From: Nostoc sp. CENA543
GTDB taxonomy: Bacteria > Cyanobacteriota > Cyanobacteriia > Cyanobacteriales > Nostocaceae
Direction: 5' to 3'
DNA length: 64,000 nt
Assembly (NCBI RefSeq): GCF_002896875.1
Contig: NZ_CP023278.1
Coordinates: 4,844,501 to 4,908,500 of the forward strand
Shown: piece after piece, positions 1-11,400 of the stretch
Position numbering within the stretch: the stretch's first letter is position 1
Layout of the letters: every line of letters begins with the position of its first letter
Position numbers and translations under genes: made by a program
The notes under the pieces: model-generated
Databases searched by the model: none
Told to the model about the DNA's origin: nothing
What the model saw: the letters and a program-made list of their open reading frames with translations, nothing else

Positions 1-3000
1 CAAAGGACTATACTTTGAAAGTAGTTGTGTTAAACGCTTACGTTCGTAAGGTGTGAAATCTTTTGCAGATTTTTCCAGTTTCTCTAATTGCTGGTAAATT
101 AAATCATGTTCAAAAGATTCTATACGTTCTGTAATTTCTCCGTAGAGTTCTTGGTGGGTAAACTCAGTTGCTAAAGCCTGAACTATTTTTTCTCGTTCTT
201 TCCCTAGTAATTGATTCTTAAAATGATAATTATTTTGAGCATTTAGCGATATAAATTCAAGCGCGATCGCTAGCAGTAAGGTATCATAAGCCAAGGTTAA
301 TTCTCTGCTGGAACTAATTTCGTCGGGAATTAAATCGGGAATCTGATTATCTTGTGCTGATGCTTCTTTTTGAGTACGTTCATAGCAGTCTCGATAAAAC
401 TCAATTTGACTGAGAAAGTAAGCTGGGAAGCCTAAAGAACGTACCAAAACACACAAATTTCGTTCGTCTTCTGCAACAAAGGGAGTTACAGCACGGTTAA
501 AGCGACTGTAAAGCCGGAGTATTTCTTCTTTATCTTTTGCTCCTACCCAAAGTGTAATTTCTGGTTGCGAAGTTGGGTTTAAGTGAGCATCAGTATCTTG
601 AAGACGCAACAGGAGTTTTGCACTGTTATAAAGTTGATTTAATCTCACACTAGCTGTATTCTCTGTGATTAAATCTGACTTTAAAACGTCTCCAATGGAT
701 AACTTACTTAAATGTTCAAACTGCTGTTTGGCAAATAAAACCAGTTTGTTCTGAAATTCTGTAGCGGGAATTTGCCATGCTTGAGAGCGACTAACTTCTT
801 CTTGGGTAAATTTATTAATTGGTAGAGTTTTGAGAATATTTTGATGGTAATAAATATCAATATCTGAATTTGTCAATACGGCTAATCTAGTTTCTGAATA
901 ATTTGTTGAGGCTTTGTCATGTTGAGTAGTTAAAATATCATATAACTGAGAAAAACTAGATAAAGCTTGACGTAAAATCTCAGTTTTCTGTTTAGATATT
1001 TTAATTAAATAGTTGACTACTTCAACACGGATATTTTGAGCATAGATGTCATATTCTAACTTTAATCGCTCATTATAGTTGCGGCGTAGTTCCACACCAG
1101 CAGCTTTTAAGCTACTTTCTAGGCGTTTGATTTGTTTTTGAGCTTTTTGAATGCGATCGCGGATGGTTGTACTATACTTGAGCCAAACAATACCCAAGTA
1201 ACCAATTATACTAATTAATCCCCAAAGTAGGTAATTAAATAAGTTGACCCCTATCTGTTGTAATAATACCCACAGGGTTGATTGACTAAAAAGCCCAGTG
1301 ATCAGCAAAATCCCAATGACAGCAATAGCAACGACAGCCGGAAAAACTACGAGATATAAAGAACGAAAACGGTTTTCTTCTGCTATCAATTCATTTAATT
1401 GGTCTGTAGCTATTTCGTATTGATTTTCTAAATAATGTAATTGTTTTTGCGTTTGACTAATTTCTGTTAAGGCTTTGGCACGGGCATCTTCAATTGCCAA
1501 TGAGCGAGTTTGTCTAATTTGCTCAATTTCTGTATTTATAGCTTGGTGATAATCAGTCACTAATAATCTTAATTGTTCTTGAATTTTTTGTAAATCTTGA
1601 TTGAGTAATTCTGAATTATTGGCAGATACAGTATCTTGTAATTGTTGTCTTTGGGATTTGAGAGTGAAAAATTGATTGAGTAGCTTTTGGCTATTTTCTT
1701 GATTAATTTTTATTTGTAATCGAGCATCTAAAAATGCTTCGGCAGCACGTAATTCTGTAATTAAATTTTCTGGGCGATCGCTAATCGACTCTGTTTGCAA
1801 TTCCAAATAAGGGTTATTCAAAACATTGGATAATCTCACAGCTTCATGTAAGCCGCTAGTTGTAGCATCCACGTATTGATTAATCTTTTGGTCTAAGAGT
1901 TTATTCAGGGCGACTTGTGCCTGTTTGCCGCAACTTTCTAATGTACGCTTATATGAAATTAGTTCTTTATTTTCAAATTGCTGATAAGCGCGTTGCAATT
2001 CCATTCCATATTCTTGAGTTTGACCAAGACGAAGATCAAGACGGGGGCTGAAATCTTGCCAAACTGGTTTACCATTGTCTCGTTCTAATTGTTGCAAAGC
2101 ATCGTGATAATCTTCGCTGAGGACAAATTCTTTTGCATCTAACAGTAATTGGCGATTTGCTTCGGGGGTGAGTTTGGCTGGGGGAAGAAATTCCTGGGTG
2201 ATAATATCGCCTGCTAAGGCTGTACTCAAACGGTCTATAACTATCTCTGCGGGAAAAAATAACTCCCCATAGCCAAATGCACTGTAAGCAGGAAGTTTTC
2301 CGCGCACTGTATGCGACCCAATTAACAATCCGCCTGTTTCGGCTTCGACAGTCAATAAACCAGCAAAAGCATCAGCATAACTATCTAAATTAACTCCTAG
2401 TTCCCCGATGCGTTCGTCAATCAGCCAACAATTATCAAAAGGGGGTCTTTTTTGAGTATTCCTAATGACGACTCCTTTAGTCATTTTGTCGTCTAATTCC
2501 TTCAGGAGTTGATAAGCTGAACTATAATCTTCAGTTCTGGCTTGGGCGAATAATCCTGGTAAGAGTATGAAAGCTTCTAAACTATGGGGAATATCGGCAA
2601 AGTAGACATTAAATAGCCAATGAATCAAGCGGGATAGTTCAAATACTAGTTCTCGCGCCCGGTGGTCATTGGCGGAGAACATGATGTAAATTCTATAGCA
2701 AGAACTGATATCAACTCCGGCATTTTTGGCGGCGATCGCTTCTGGAGACTGGTTAACTGATTTAATTAAATCAATTAAAGTTGTTTGCAAATCCTTTGCT
2801 GCTTGTTGGAACTGGTTACTTAATTGGGATACAGAAGCTTGTCTAGCGTTTGTCAAAGCGAGGTCAAAACTCGCATCAGCAAACTTATCTAACTCGTTAC
2901 TAAACCCAAAAGTTTGACCATCCCAAGTCAGAGTGTAAGCCTGAATTAAGCGACTTTGGGCGTTGGGAAGTTGTAGAAGTTGCCGCTTAATAGCTGCACA

Positions 3001-3051
3001 TAAAGCAGTACCGTGGGGATCGAGTGCAAGTAAAATAGTTGGTTTTGGCAT
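1..3051 (-). CDS. Large coiled-coil membrane protein, third gene of the tubulin-like/vWA operon (C-terminus beyond the window)
   Basis: Reading leftward from an ATG (N-terminus MPKPTILLALDPHGTA), the frame stays open for all 1017 codons to the window edge, so the protein is partial and very large. The first ~330 residues look globular. The middle is rich in Gln, Glu, Leu and Lys, as in long coiled coils. Around residues 560-620 there are two strongly hydrophobic segments separated by a short linker, then more charged helical sequence. I recognise no enzymatic motif. It starts about 65 bases after the tubulin-like gene, on the same strand, so co-transcription with the tubulin-like and vWA genes is likely. 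By context it could be the membrane anchor or scaffold of that system; this is inference. The gene call is firm and the function unknown. Confidence 0.8.
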   Translation of the reverse strand, partial: MPKPTILLALDPHGTALCAAIKRQLLQLPNAQSRLIQAYTLTWDGQTFGFSNELDKFADASFDLALTNARQASVSQLSNQFQQAAKDLQTTLIDLIKSVNQSPEAIAAKNAGVDISSCYRIYIMFSANDHRARELVFELSRLIHWLFNVYFADIPHSLEAFILLPGLFAQARTEDYSSAYQLLKELDDKMTKGVVIRNTQKRPPFDNCWLIDERIGELGVNLDSYADAFAGLLTVEAETGGLLIGSHTVRGKLPAYSAFGYGELFFPAEIVIDRLSTALAGDIITQEFLPPAKLTPEANRQLLLDAKEFVLSEDYHDALQQLERDNGKPVWQDFSPRLDLRLGQTQEYGMELQRAYQQFENKELISYKRTLESCGKQAQVALNKLLDQKINQYVDATTSGLHEAVRLSNVLNNPYLELQTESISDRPENLITELRAAEAFLDARLQIKINQENSQKLLNQFFTLKSQRQQLQDTVSANNSELLNQDLQKIQEQLRLLVTDYHQAINTEIEQIRQTRSLAIEDARAKALTEISQTQKQLHYLENQYEIATDQLNELIAEENRFRSLYLVVFPAVVAIAVIGILLITGLFSQSTLWVLLQQIGVNLFNYLLWGLISIIGYLGIVWLKYSTTIRDRIQKAQKQIKRLESSLKAAGVELRRNYNERLKLEYDIYAQNIRVEVVNYLIKISKQKTEILRQALSSFSQLYDILTTQHDKASTNYSETRLAVLTNSDIDIYYHQNILKTLPINKFTQEEVSRSQAWQIPATEFQNKLVLFAKQQFEHLSKLSIGDVLKSDLITENTASVRLNQLYNSAKLLLRLQDTDAHLNPTSQPEITLWVGAKDKEEILRLYSRFNRAVTPFVAEDERNLCVLVRSLGFPAYFLSQIEFYRDCYERTQKEASAQDNQIPDLIPDEISSSRELTLAYDTLLLAIALEFISLNAQNNYHFKNQLLGKEREKIVQALATEFTHQELYGEITERIESFEHDLIYQQLEKLEKSAKDFTPYERKRLTQLLSKYSPL

Positions 3052-3115
3052 GAGACTAGTACCGCTACGCGGAATTTTAAATGCTGGTTTTAGCTGAGGA
3101 ACACTGAAATATGTA

Positions 3116-5848
3116 TTAGTTAATTACATCCAAATCTTCTAGGTAGGCATCAATTTCTTGAATTTCTAGTTCCACTTGTTCTTTAATTGGCAAACCGACT
3201 CTGTTATTCTTTAAAAGCTCATGAACTTGCTTAATATAGGTTTCCAGAGACAATCTCGCTTTTTCTTTGTCTTCGTGGGTAATTTTATCGACCTTCTGAG
3301 CAATTTCTTTAACTAAAGAAACATTATTTTTGAAAGCTTTAAATGCTGATTTGCGGTCTTCTCCTAACAGCAATATGCCATCTTCTAATTTTCTGGCTTG
3401 GTCTGTATGTACGAAATATTGCTTCTTCTGATTGACAATTAAGGAATATGGATTAGGTGCTAATGCTAAAGCAAACCAACGTAATGCCCCGCCATCATCT
3501 TCGGGAGGAATTAAATTTGCTAAGTTTGTCCAATTACGATGTAAATGTTTAAAAACCTTATCGGGATCTAGATAAGCTAACTCCATATCTTTTATCCCAT
3601 TCAGGGTAAACAAAGGTACACCTATTTCTACACGAAACAGTGTGAGTTTATGGGGTTCACCTGTAGGTACAAAAGAAATATTGCCTTTGCCTTTAGGTAG
3701 ACGACTAGAAAGGGGTGGATTACTAAAAATAGTGTTGTTACTTTCTACTCCGTAGTAATAAAATTCTGTGATAATGTGCTGCTGTTTAGATGGAATTTCT
3801 GCATCTTGATATTGCCATAAAGGAACTGCTAGTTTACCAAGTTGTTGTAAATCCTCTCCTACATCTTCTGGGTTACTATCCGCTAATACTTGCTCAATAT
3901 TCATACTAGTTAGTGGACGATAGATTTCATCCATAAATGATAAGATGTCATTTTTTACATCTTCGGCTTTTTTCTCAGACCAATTAGTTAAACTTTGAGA
4001 CTTTTCTCGATACCAACGGATGAAGTCTTCACCACTAACTTTGGGGCGTTTCGATTCTAAATCAATACGTTGAATAGTGTGAATAAACGGATTATCGGAA
4101 TTACCTTGGCGACTAACTTCGGCGTAACTTTGTTCTACATCTCGATAAACTTTATCTAAGTTGCTGTGTATACGTTGACATTGTTCTTGAATTTTTTCGA
4201 GCTTATTTCGTAGCATTCCACAAAGTTCTGCCGCTTTATCACAGCGTTTCCAGTGTAAGTATACCCGCCACTTTTGATCAGCCCGTTCTTTATATCTTTG
4301 GCAAGCTGCTTGGATGGTATTCTTATTGGGAAACCAAGTTTCTGCGGCTTCTTTGATTTTTTCTTCTTGGGGTTCTAATTTTAAAGTAGAAAAATTAGAT
4401 TGTGCTTCTTTAGATTTGCGCTGCACATTTTGCTGTAACTCATCTATCTTTTGAGAAAGTTTACTTAAAAATTGCAAAGTAGAAGCTAGACCGTTAGGAC
4501 GGTTCAGACTCCTCTCTAACCAAGCTGTAATAGTCGCGGTTGCATTCTGTTCTAAACGGTAAAAATTCATCGCTAAATCTTTAGCCGTTCGTTGTTCCAT
4601 TTGATCTAACTGTCGCTTGTACAGTTCTTTAATCGTCGGTAAAGATGTGCGGTCATATTTCATTTCTCCGATGCGGAATTCTGGCTTGGCTTGTCCACCG
4701 CGATCGCTCTCTGTCAAACTATCTAATAAGGTGTTAGCTTCTCCTAATTTGCAGTCTTGTAAAAAACGCTCAATCTCGCTGTCTACATCAATATTTGCTG
4801 TCGTAGACATCAACTCATTTTTCAACAAGTTCTGCGTATCTTCTAGTTTCATTCGCTCATATTGCTGTACTGGCAAAGTCAAGGTAGCAAAGCCAAAACT
4901 ACAATAATTTATATTCCGTCCTCGGACTTTCTCACCAGCTGCTAAATAAGCCCGAATATTATCAGCAACGTTAGCAGCATCTAGACCAATTTGAGAACCA
5001 ATTTGAATATACAAACCATCAGCAATTAAGTTTTGTAGGTCGTTAGGACGGCTAACCACAGTGCCATTTTTGTTCATCCCATCCATCAAAAACACAGCAT
5101 CAAAAGGAGGGCGATCAGCCTTGACTTTAGTAATACCATAATCAATCTCTAAAGCATTGGATGGTGACAAATTCCAACAGTGTTCAATCTCCTTCAGCGC
5201 ACCATAAGCATTTGATTTCACTAGATGAGTTTGGGGAAGATTAGCAAATACTCTCGGTAATACAAATAGTCCTGTAATATTAGAAAAGCTATTCAGATAT
5301 TGTCTGGCTAAAAATGCCACATCTAAGAAAGTACCGCTACCTGTTCCCCCTGCTAAACTACCAATAATAAAAACTTCTACACCATCACGATTAGATACTT
5401 GAAAATTATCTGAAAATGCCTGTTTACTACTGCGAATTTCGCGCACAGAATTAATCGCTTGATTGATTAAACCGTTGATATCACCTACTTTCGCAAAGAA
5501 AGCCAAGCGTCCACGGGCGCGAATTTGACCTGCACCATTAATTAAACTATGTGCGGGAATATTTCTCGGCCACCATTCATCAATATGATCGTTGCGTGTT
5601 AATGGTAATGGATTGGCAACTGAAATAGCATAAAGTTCATTAGGTTCTAAAACGACCTTAATTCCATCAGGTGATTTTTCCCGGCTTTGAATATTTTCGG
5701 TTGTATCAATAGAAAGAAATCGAATAATTTCTGGTACGTAGCCGTAAACATCAATGAAGCGTTTTTTAAGTTTGAGTACAACTTCGTAACCAGTACCGCC
5801 TAACCCAATGACAACAGTAGGACGAAAAATAACTGTGGGACGAGACAT
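3116..5848 (-). CDS. FtsZ/tubulin-like GTPase (tubulin_2-type, large)
   Basis: The 910-residue protein has an N-terminal GLGGTG loop (residues 15-20) and the sequence SLAGGTGSG at 164-172. The latter matches the tubulin/FtsZ nucleotide-binding signature [SAG]GGTG[SA]G, so a GTP-binding, possibly polymerising, protein is likely. It is more than twice the length of FtsZ. Beyond about residue 400 it is a long charged helical region, then a globular C-terminus. This fits the tubulin-like (tubulin_2, FtsZ-like) family that Makarova and Koonin linked to vWA-domain partners in a proposed membrane-remodelling system. It starts 20 bases after the vWA gene and is followed by the coiled-coil membrane gene. 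It is not the cell-division FtsZ. Family placement rests on the signature and context; polymerisation is inferred. Confidence 0.8.
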   Translation of the reverse strand: MSRPTVIFRPTVVIGLGGTGYEVVLKLKKRFIDVYGYVPEIIRFLSIDTTENIQSREKSPDGIKVVLEPNELYAISVANPLPLTRNDHIDEWWPRNIPAHSLINGAGQIRARGRLAFFAKVGDINGLINQAINSVREIRSSKQAFSDNFQVSNRDGVEVFIIGSLAGGTGSGTFLDVAFLARQYLNSFSNITGLFVLPRVFANLPQTHLVKSNAYGALKEIEHCWNLSPSNALEIDYGITKVKADRPPFDAVFLMDGMNKNGTVVSRPNDLQNLIADGLYIQIGSQIGLDAANVADNIRAYLAAGEKVRGRNINYCSFGFATLTLPVQQYERMKLEDTQNLLKNELMSTTANIDVDSEIERFLQDCKLGEANTLLDSLTESDRGGQAKPEFRIGEMKYDRTSLPTIKELYKRQLDQMEQRTAKDLAMNFYRLEQNATATITAWLERSLNRPNGLASTLQFLSKLSQKIDELQQNVQRKSKEAQSNFSTLKLEPQEEKIKEAAETWFPNKNTIQAACQRYKERADQKWRVYLHWKRCDKAAELCGMLRNKLEKIQEQCQRIHSNLDKVYRDVEQSYAEVSRQGNSDNPFIHTIQRIDLESKRPKVSGEDFIRWYREKSQSLTNWSEKKAEDVKNDILSFMDEIYRPLTSMNIEQVLADSNPEDVGEDLQQLGKLAVPLWQYQDAEIPSKQQHIITEFYYYGVESNNTIFSNPPLSSRLPKGKGNISFVPTGEPHKLTLFRVEIGVPLFTLNGIKDMELAYLDPDKVFKHLHRNWTNLANLIPPEDDGGALRWFALALAPNPYSLIVNQKKQYFVHTDQARKLEDGILLLGEDRKSAFKAFKNNVSLVKEIAQKVDKITHEDKEKARLSLETYIKQVHELLKNNRVGLPIKEQVELEIQEIDAYLEDLDVIN

Positions 5849-5868
5849 TTCATTTCCTCTAATTTTAA

Positions 5869-7698
5869 TTAAAAGTTTGCTAGCCCACTGTTTTGTTCAT
5901 AGGGCCGTTGGTTGCCAATCCAGTTAAATCGCAGCTTCACATCACCAAGCTGGATGGTGTCTTCATCGTAGAGTTGATATGTAGTTATCTTTTCATTATT
6001 GACAAAAATAACACTTTTTATACTACGTATATATACATATTTTTTCCCTGATTGCCAAATGATGACTAATTCTGCATCGCAATTTGTCGCTGCGATCGCC
6101 GGAATCAATTCACTCAGATTGACTTTTTGCCGATGTTGGTGTGTGAGACTGATATATTGTTCTTCCGGCGATGTTGGCAATGGTTCTAGTAGTTCTAGTT
6201 CTCCTTCTAAGTGGTTGCGAGTGCGAATCTCTTGGGTTAATTCCCAAGGTGTTTTACGTTGAATCAAGCAAATTACAGTTAGAACAATTAAAAACAGCAG
6301 TAATATTAACAACAAGAAAATGATAATTTTTCGTCCCAGTGGCATCAAGATTTGCATCTGAACTGTGGTACTGAGGGGAGTAGCAAGCTGACTATTGGGA
6401 GTTATTACTACATTGAAGCTGCGTTTACCTTCAAAACTGCTATCAGCAACCTCAAATTGTATAGGTATTTTGGTTTCTCCCACAGCTAAAGATATATTTG
6501 CTGGAGGTTGTTTTAAAGAAATATTTTTAAAATTTCCTTGCAGTTGTAAGCTAGCCGTTCCTGATATATTGCTGCGAACTATTACAGTTTGTATTTGACT
6601 ATTTTTTCCAGCTTCTACAGAACCAAAATCTAAGTTGTTTGGTTGCAATGATAATTCTGGCTTAATAGTTAAAGATAAATCAATCACCTGTGATGCAAGT
6701 GCTTGATCTGTGGCTTTCAATACTAAGCGCAGTCTGCGATTACCGCCCTGTGCATTAGCCGGAATCCGTAAACTTACGGGGATAGCTCTTTTTTGATTAG
6801 CAATTAAGTCAATTGTACTAGGTGAAGCTAAACTAATACCGCTTTTATCCAGGTCTTGTAGTTGTAAATTGACTTTGGTGTTAACGTTACTGACACTATT
6901 AATATCAATTGGTTTGGTAACTGTTCCTGGTAATGCAGGCGGCGAATCAATATTAGATAAACTTACATCAATTTGTGGTTTTATGAGTGCTGGTCTAATA
7001 TTTTGCGCTAGTTTGTTTAATTGCACTCCTCCAGGATCTCGCAATACTCTTCCTTTACCACAAAGTGCTGGATTATTAGCAAATTCATTTAATTGATTTT
7101 CGTGTTCTTTCTGCCCTAAAGATACAAAAAATACATAAGGCTTACATTGTTGTTCGCGTAAAAGTTGGTTACTCTGAGGAATTCGGATAGGATTAGGAAT
7201 CCCTTGCACATCTTCTAATCCATCAGTAAGCAAAACTATACTGACAGTTCGATTATTAGCATCAGCACGTTGGTTTAATACGGCGGAAGTTTTTAATGCT
7301 TGTTGTACTGCTTTACCTGTGTGAGTCCGCACACCATCAGCTTTGAGGTCGTTAATGATTTTTTTGAGCTTACCGCGATCTGGATTGCTGGTAATAGTAA
7401 TTTCTTGGGCTTGTAGAGTTACATCACTATCAAAATTATAAATAGTAACTGTATCGCCTAATCTTGCAGTATTGACGAACTCAGTAACAGAATTTTTGAC
7501 TTGATTAAAAATATCTTTTGTACCGCCTGCACCCCGCATAGAAGCAGAAGTATCTACTACAATAATCCAATCAATTCCACCTTTTGTAGTTTGAGCTAAT
7601 GCACTACTAAATTGAGAAATTGACATGACAAGCAGAATGAAAATACTTTGAGATAATGGTAAAAACCTCAACCACTTTTTAAAGTATTTATAATTCAT
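5869..7698 (-). CDS. vWA-domain membrane protein with C-terminal FHA-like domain
   Basis: A von Willebrand A domain follows an N-terminal hydrophobic signal/anchor. The strand IDWIIVVDTSASM carries a complete DxSxS metal-binding (MIDAS) motif, and LLTDGLED supplies the later Asp. Ig-like beta segments rich in Leu, Asn and Val follow. Then comes one strong transmembrane helix and a ~110-residue cytoplasmic tail ending in a strand pattern (VIFVNNEKI, DEDTIQLGDVKLRF) typical of FHA phosphothreonine-binding domains. I chose the ATG preceded by GGAGA at 9 bases; an in-frame ATG 24 bases upstream is possible. It is the first gene of the three-gene operon with the tubulin-like GTPase. The topology suggests extracytoplasmic vWA/Ig and cytoplasmic FHA parts. 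The vWA call is firm; the FHA call is moderate. Confidence 0.82.
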   Translation of the reverse strand: MNYKYFKKWLRFLPLSQSIFILLVMSISQFSSALAQTTKGGIDWIIVVDTSASMRGAGGTKDIFNQVKNSVTEFVNTARLGDTVTIYNFDSDVTLQAQEITITSNPDRGKLKKIINDLKADGVRTHTGKAVQQALKTSAVLNQRADANNRTVSIVLLTDGLEDVQGIPNPIRIPQSNQLLREQQCKPYVFFVSLGQKEHENQLNEFANNPALCGKGRVLRDPGGVQLNKLAQNIRPALIKPQIDVSLSNIDSPPALPGTVTKPIDINSVSNVNTKVNLQLQDLDKSGISLASPSTIDLIANQKRAIPVSLRIPANAQGGNRRLRLVLKATDQALASQVIDLSLTIKPELSLQPNNLDFGSVEAGKNSQIQTVIVRSNISGTASLQLQGNFKNISLKQPPANISLAVGETKIPIQFEVADSSFEGKRSFNVVITPNSQLATPLSTTVQMQILMPLGRKIIIFLLLILLLFLIVLTVICLIQRKTPWELTQEIRTRNHLEGELELLEPLPTSPEEQYISLTHQHRQKVNLSELIPAIAATNCDAELVIIWQSGKKYVYIRSIKSVIFVNNEKITTYQLYDEDTIQLGDVKLRFNWIGNQRPYEQNSGLANF

Positions 7699-8483
7699 TG
7701 ATAGATGTCTCCAGCCATACATATATTTATGACTCTTTATACAAACTCATAATTGAATAATTATGGTAGGTGATTTTTAGATAAAATGGTTTGATTTTTC
7801 TGCCAATTTTCTCTACCGAAAGTTATATTTTTTAAATAGCGAGTCTTGAAGTATTTCATGTGCATATTGCAACAATTTAATGTTGGTAAAATCACATTAA
7901 TAATTAAATAAATTCTCCTTTGGGTACACCTGTTAATAGTCTATTTTCTCAACAAATAGACGGATAACTGGTTGTTTAATTAATATTCTTTTTTTGCAAC
8001 AACATCAATTTCCATCTGAATATTTAGATGAACTGAGTAAGTGATGTATCAATTTACATCTTAGCTATTTAATTTTAAAATGTCACGTTTTTATGCTAGT
8101 CAGTAGTAGCACTTAACCGAAATAAGCTTTATCATCAAATTAGACGACTAATATATAAAATTAATTTGTATATTTAGATAATTAATTCCACTTAATTAAG
8201 AAGTATCAAAAAATGAGAGTTTATATAAAGATTTCCGGTCAATATACTGATACACCGGAAACATCAAACTCATTTATTATTTAAGTTACTGACGTAAGTA
8301 GCCATCATGAACTGCGTGAACTAGAAAACAGTAAAAAGTTTTTCCCTTACGTTGAGTTCTCAGAGAAGGACTAAAGTCCTTACTACGAACTGAATCCTAG
8401 TTTTTTGAGATTACTGAAAGTCAAGTTGTCCTACTTAGTTAGAGAAAAGTAATACTCTGTAAATCGAAAAGCTCAAATTGCTA
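7699..8483. other. AT-rich spacer of ~780 bp, no gene seen
   Basis: It lies between the stop of the HEAT-fusion transporter gene and the start of the vWA gene and should carry the promoter of the vWA/tubulin-like operon. It holds an inverted repeat with 8-bp arms TTTCCGGT/ACCGGAAA (about 8234-8264) and the short palindrome AAGGACTAAAGTCCTT (8366-8381). The latter belongs to a small palindrome family with another member at 19839. A 23-codon frame at 8214 lacks a convincing ribosome site. I see no other coding signal. Confidence 0.5.
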
Positions 8484-11400
8484 TTACACATGATGGGGGA
8501 TTTCATATTTGGCATCAACATCACTTTTATGGGGATATTTGTTGATTAACTCTTGAACTTGAGTAGCTACAAGTGGATGTGAATCTTGTTGTAGTTTGGG
8601 TAGAAGTTCCAAAAGTACACGCTGAGAGACTACACCTAAATAAGCGATCGCAGCTTCTCTGACAAAGCCTGTAGGATGACGCAAAGCTAGTAAAATTTCA
8701 TTAATGGTCAGGCGAATCCGGTTGACTTGAGCAAAATGGAAACAGCAAGCCAAGCACCAGTCAGAGAAAAATTTCCCTAAAGTCAGCATTCGGCGGATTC
8801 TTTCACTGGGGGAAAATGGTTCATATTCTACTAGCCCAGCTTCGACAAGATAAGAGAGTTTTTCTTGGGGCGATCGCTGATCTAAAATATTCAACAGCAA
8901 TGATTTTGTGGGTAAGTTGACTGTATGCTCTAATATCTCTAGTCCCCGTGCTAAATTAGCTCCTGATTCAGACCGTAAATTAAAAGCTGCCGCCTGCATT
9001 TTCTCTGGGGAATAAAGCAATCTTAACAAGAGTAAGATTCTTTCTTTCACATCCCATTCCATTTCTTGCAAGGCGCGTTGTAATAATTCTTCAATAATGG
9101 CAACTCGCTCTTGAATTTCATAACTTTCAAAATTTTGTCGTGCTTTTAGGTCTATGTATGCAGCATAAATTTCACCTAAAAACTTTAATTCTTGGTCAAT
9201 TAAACTTTCCACTCGGCTGTGCTGAAATCTATCTACTAAATTGGTAACTTCTGACTGTTTTTGAATCTTTAATACACTCCGCAGAATATGATATCTGGTT
9301 GCTCCCCAAGAGGATTCTAAATGTAACCATAAAGTTTCTAAGGCTTCGAGGGTAGAAATGTGCGCGATTGTCCGCCAAGCATACATTCGTAATACTTCTG
9401 GTTTATAAACATTGGTGGCTAATTGCAACAACATCTCCAATGCTTCATTTTCCATTTTTACCAGGGCGCGCATCGCTGTTTCACGGGTGGATTTGTAATA
9501 CAGTGCTTTCAATAAAGCCGGGTAATATTCTTCCATGCGAGTCGCCGCAATCATTTCCAAAACAGCACAGCGCACTCTTAAAGATTCATCCTGTAACAAA
9601 TTGGGGACATGAATCCGCAAGGCTTGCAAATAAACTGCTTCTCTTAAGGCTTTAACTGCGTTTATCCGTTCCACTTCTTGCTTGTGAGTCAGCATCCGGC
9701 GCAGGGTTTTAGTCGCGGCAGCTTTTTGTATGGGTGTCCCTTGACGTAGCAGTAAAGCCGCCGCAGTTCCACGCACGAGGGAATGGTGGCGCGGATGCAG
9801 ATAATCTTCTAAAAGACTGAGATTGGGATGGGTTTCCGCTAACCAGACATAACGCAATGCTAAAGCAAAAACCTCTGGATTTACCACACCAGGAGGTCGT
9901 TCTAATAACCAGCGTACTTCCGACACATATTCAGCCTTCGCACCCGCAGCTAACATCACTTCTAAACAGTGGTGCTGTAAATCTGGGGCTAGTTTAAATA
10001 ATAATCCGGCTAAAATTTCCGCCGCCCCTTGGGGGTCAATTTGGGCTAAAAGTTCGATACAAGAATGTTTATCGGTGGTGTTACCTGTTTCTTCTAAAGC
10101 CTTGACTACTCCTTGCTTAAAGGCGCGCAATCCCACCTTAGAAGCACTTAATTCACCACGTTCTGCACTCAAAACTAGCAAATCTACATAGCGCGATCGC
10201 AATACCCACACTACACGCAAGCATCCAATCGCTACAACTGCTGTCTCTGCAATAAATATCCATTTCTGCACAGGAGTAGAGGCAAAATTTCCGCCAATCA
10301 ATAAAGTTAAAAATATTACAAACCCTGCTAAACCTGTGGCGATCGCTTCGGCTGTTCCTCCTGATAAAGCCTGCATTCGGCTACGAATTCGCTCTGGTAT
10401 GGGTTGATATAACACCGGGCCACTACTGACTACAAAGGTATAACGCAGCAACTCATCGGCAAATTTCAGCCCCACTAATCCCCAGAAAAAAGCTACAGAT
10501 TGAATTCCTGGGAGTAAATTCAGGACAAAAATCGCACCAGGAACAATAAAACCCACAGCTACAGGTAAAAGTGCAGCACTAAAAAACACTCCAAAACGTT
10601 CAATCAAGCGACTAGAGACAAACCACTGGGTGGTTAACTCACAAAGTCCGACAATCCCACCAAATAAACCTAAAAAACCTGCTAATTCTTTGTCACCCAA
10701 ATTGAATTTTAGTTCTTGCAGGTATTGAAAATCAATTAATAAACCCATGATTTGCAAAAGACCCACAAAAGCAAACAACTGTAAGGTGTAACGTCGCAGA
10801 GGTGCTTCTAGACGGCGATGTCGAGAAGCTTGTTCTTGAGGAAGTACACGCTGCGGCGCATCGGGAAAAACGCCGCGATATTGATAAGTTAAATAAGCGA
10901 GAATGGCCGAACCCAAGAAAATCACACCGCAGGCGATGATAATCACCCGATTGAGTTTGGCAAATTGCAGCAACCAAGGTAAGCTAAAACCACTAATGAC
11001 ATCTGCAACTAGTAACCCACTGCTAACGATGGGGTAAGTACGTTTAATTTCTCGAATATTGAAAATTTGGTTAGCAACTATAGAAGTGTTGAGATCATTA
11101 ACTACATATAAAGAATCCACCCAGAGGCGCAGTAAAAATACTACTATCACCGTTAGGTAGGAGATAGTAACCCCTTTATGCAGTAATACCAGAAAGATTA
11201 ACGGTACTACCATACAAGGTGCGATCGCCACCACTACCCAACGCAAAGGGAAAATCTTTTGTAACCAAGAATACAAGAAAACTAGTGCAATTCCCATAGC
11301 CGCACTAGCTATATATATCCAAGGTAATGGCCCCACTCCGTATTCATCCAGAAAAAGCGCGACTGTACTATCTTCTGCCCAACGTAAACCTATAGATACA

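Noticed and set aside
4617-4907. 96-codon plus-strand frame inside the tubulin-like gene
   Set aside because: Antisense shadow with no recognisable features.
8214-8285. 23-codon frame (MRVYIKISGQYTDT...) in the spacer upstream of the vWA operon
   Set aside because: Short, no Shine-Dalgarno site, no recognisable peptide type.
9368-9655. 95-codon plus-strand frame inside the HEAT domain gene
   Set aside because: Antisense to a well-supported gene, without domain or ribosome site.
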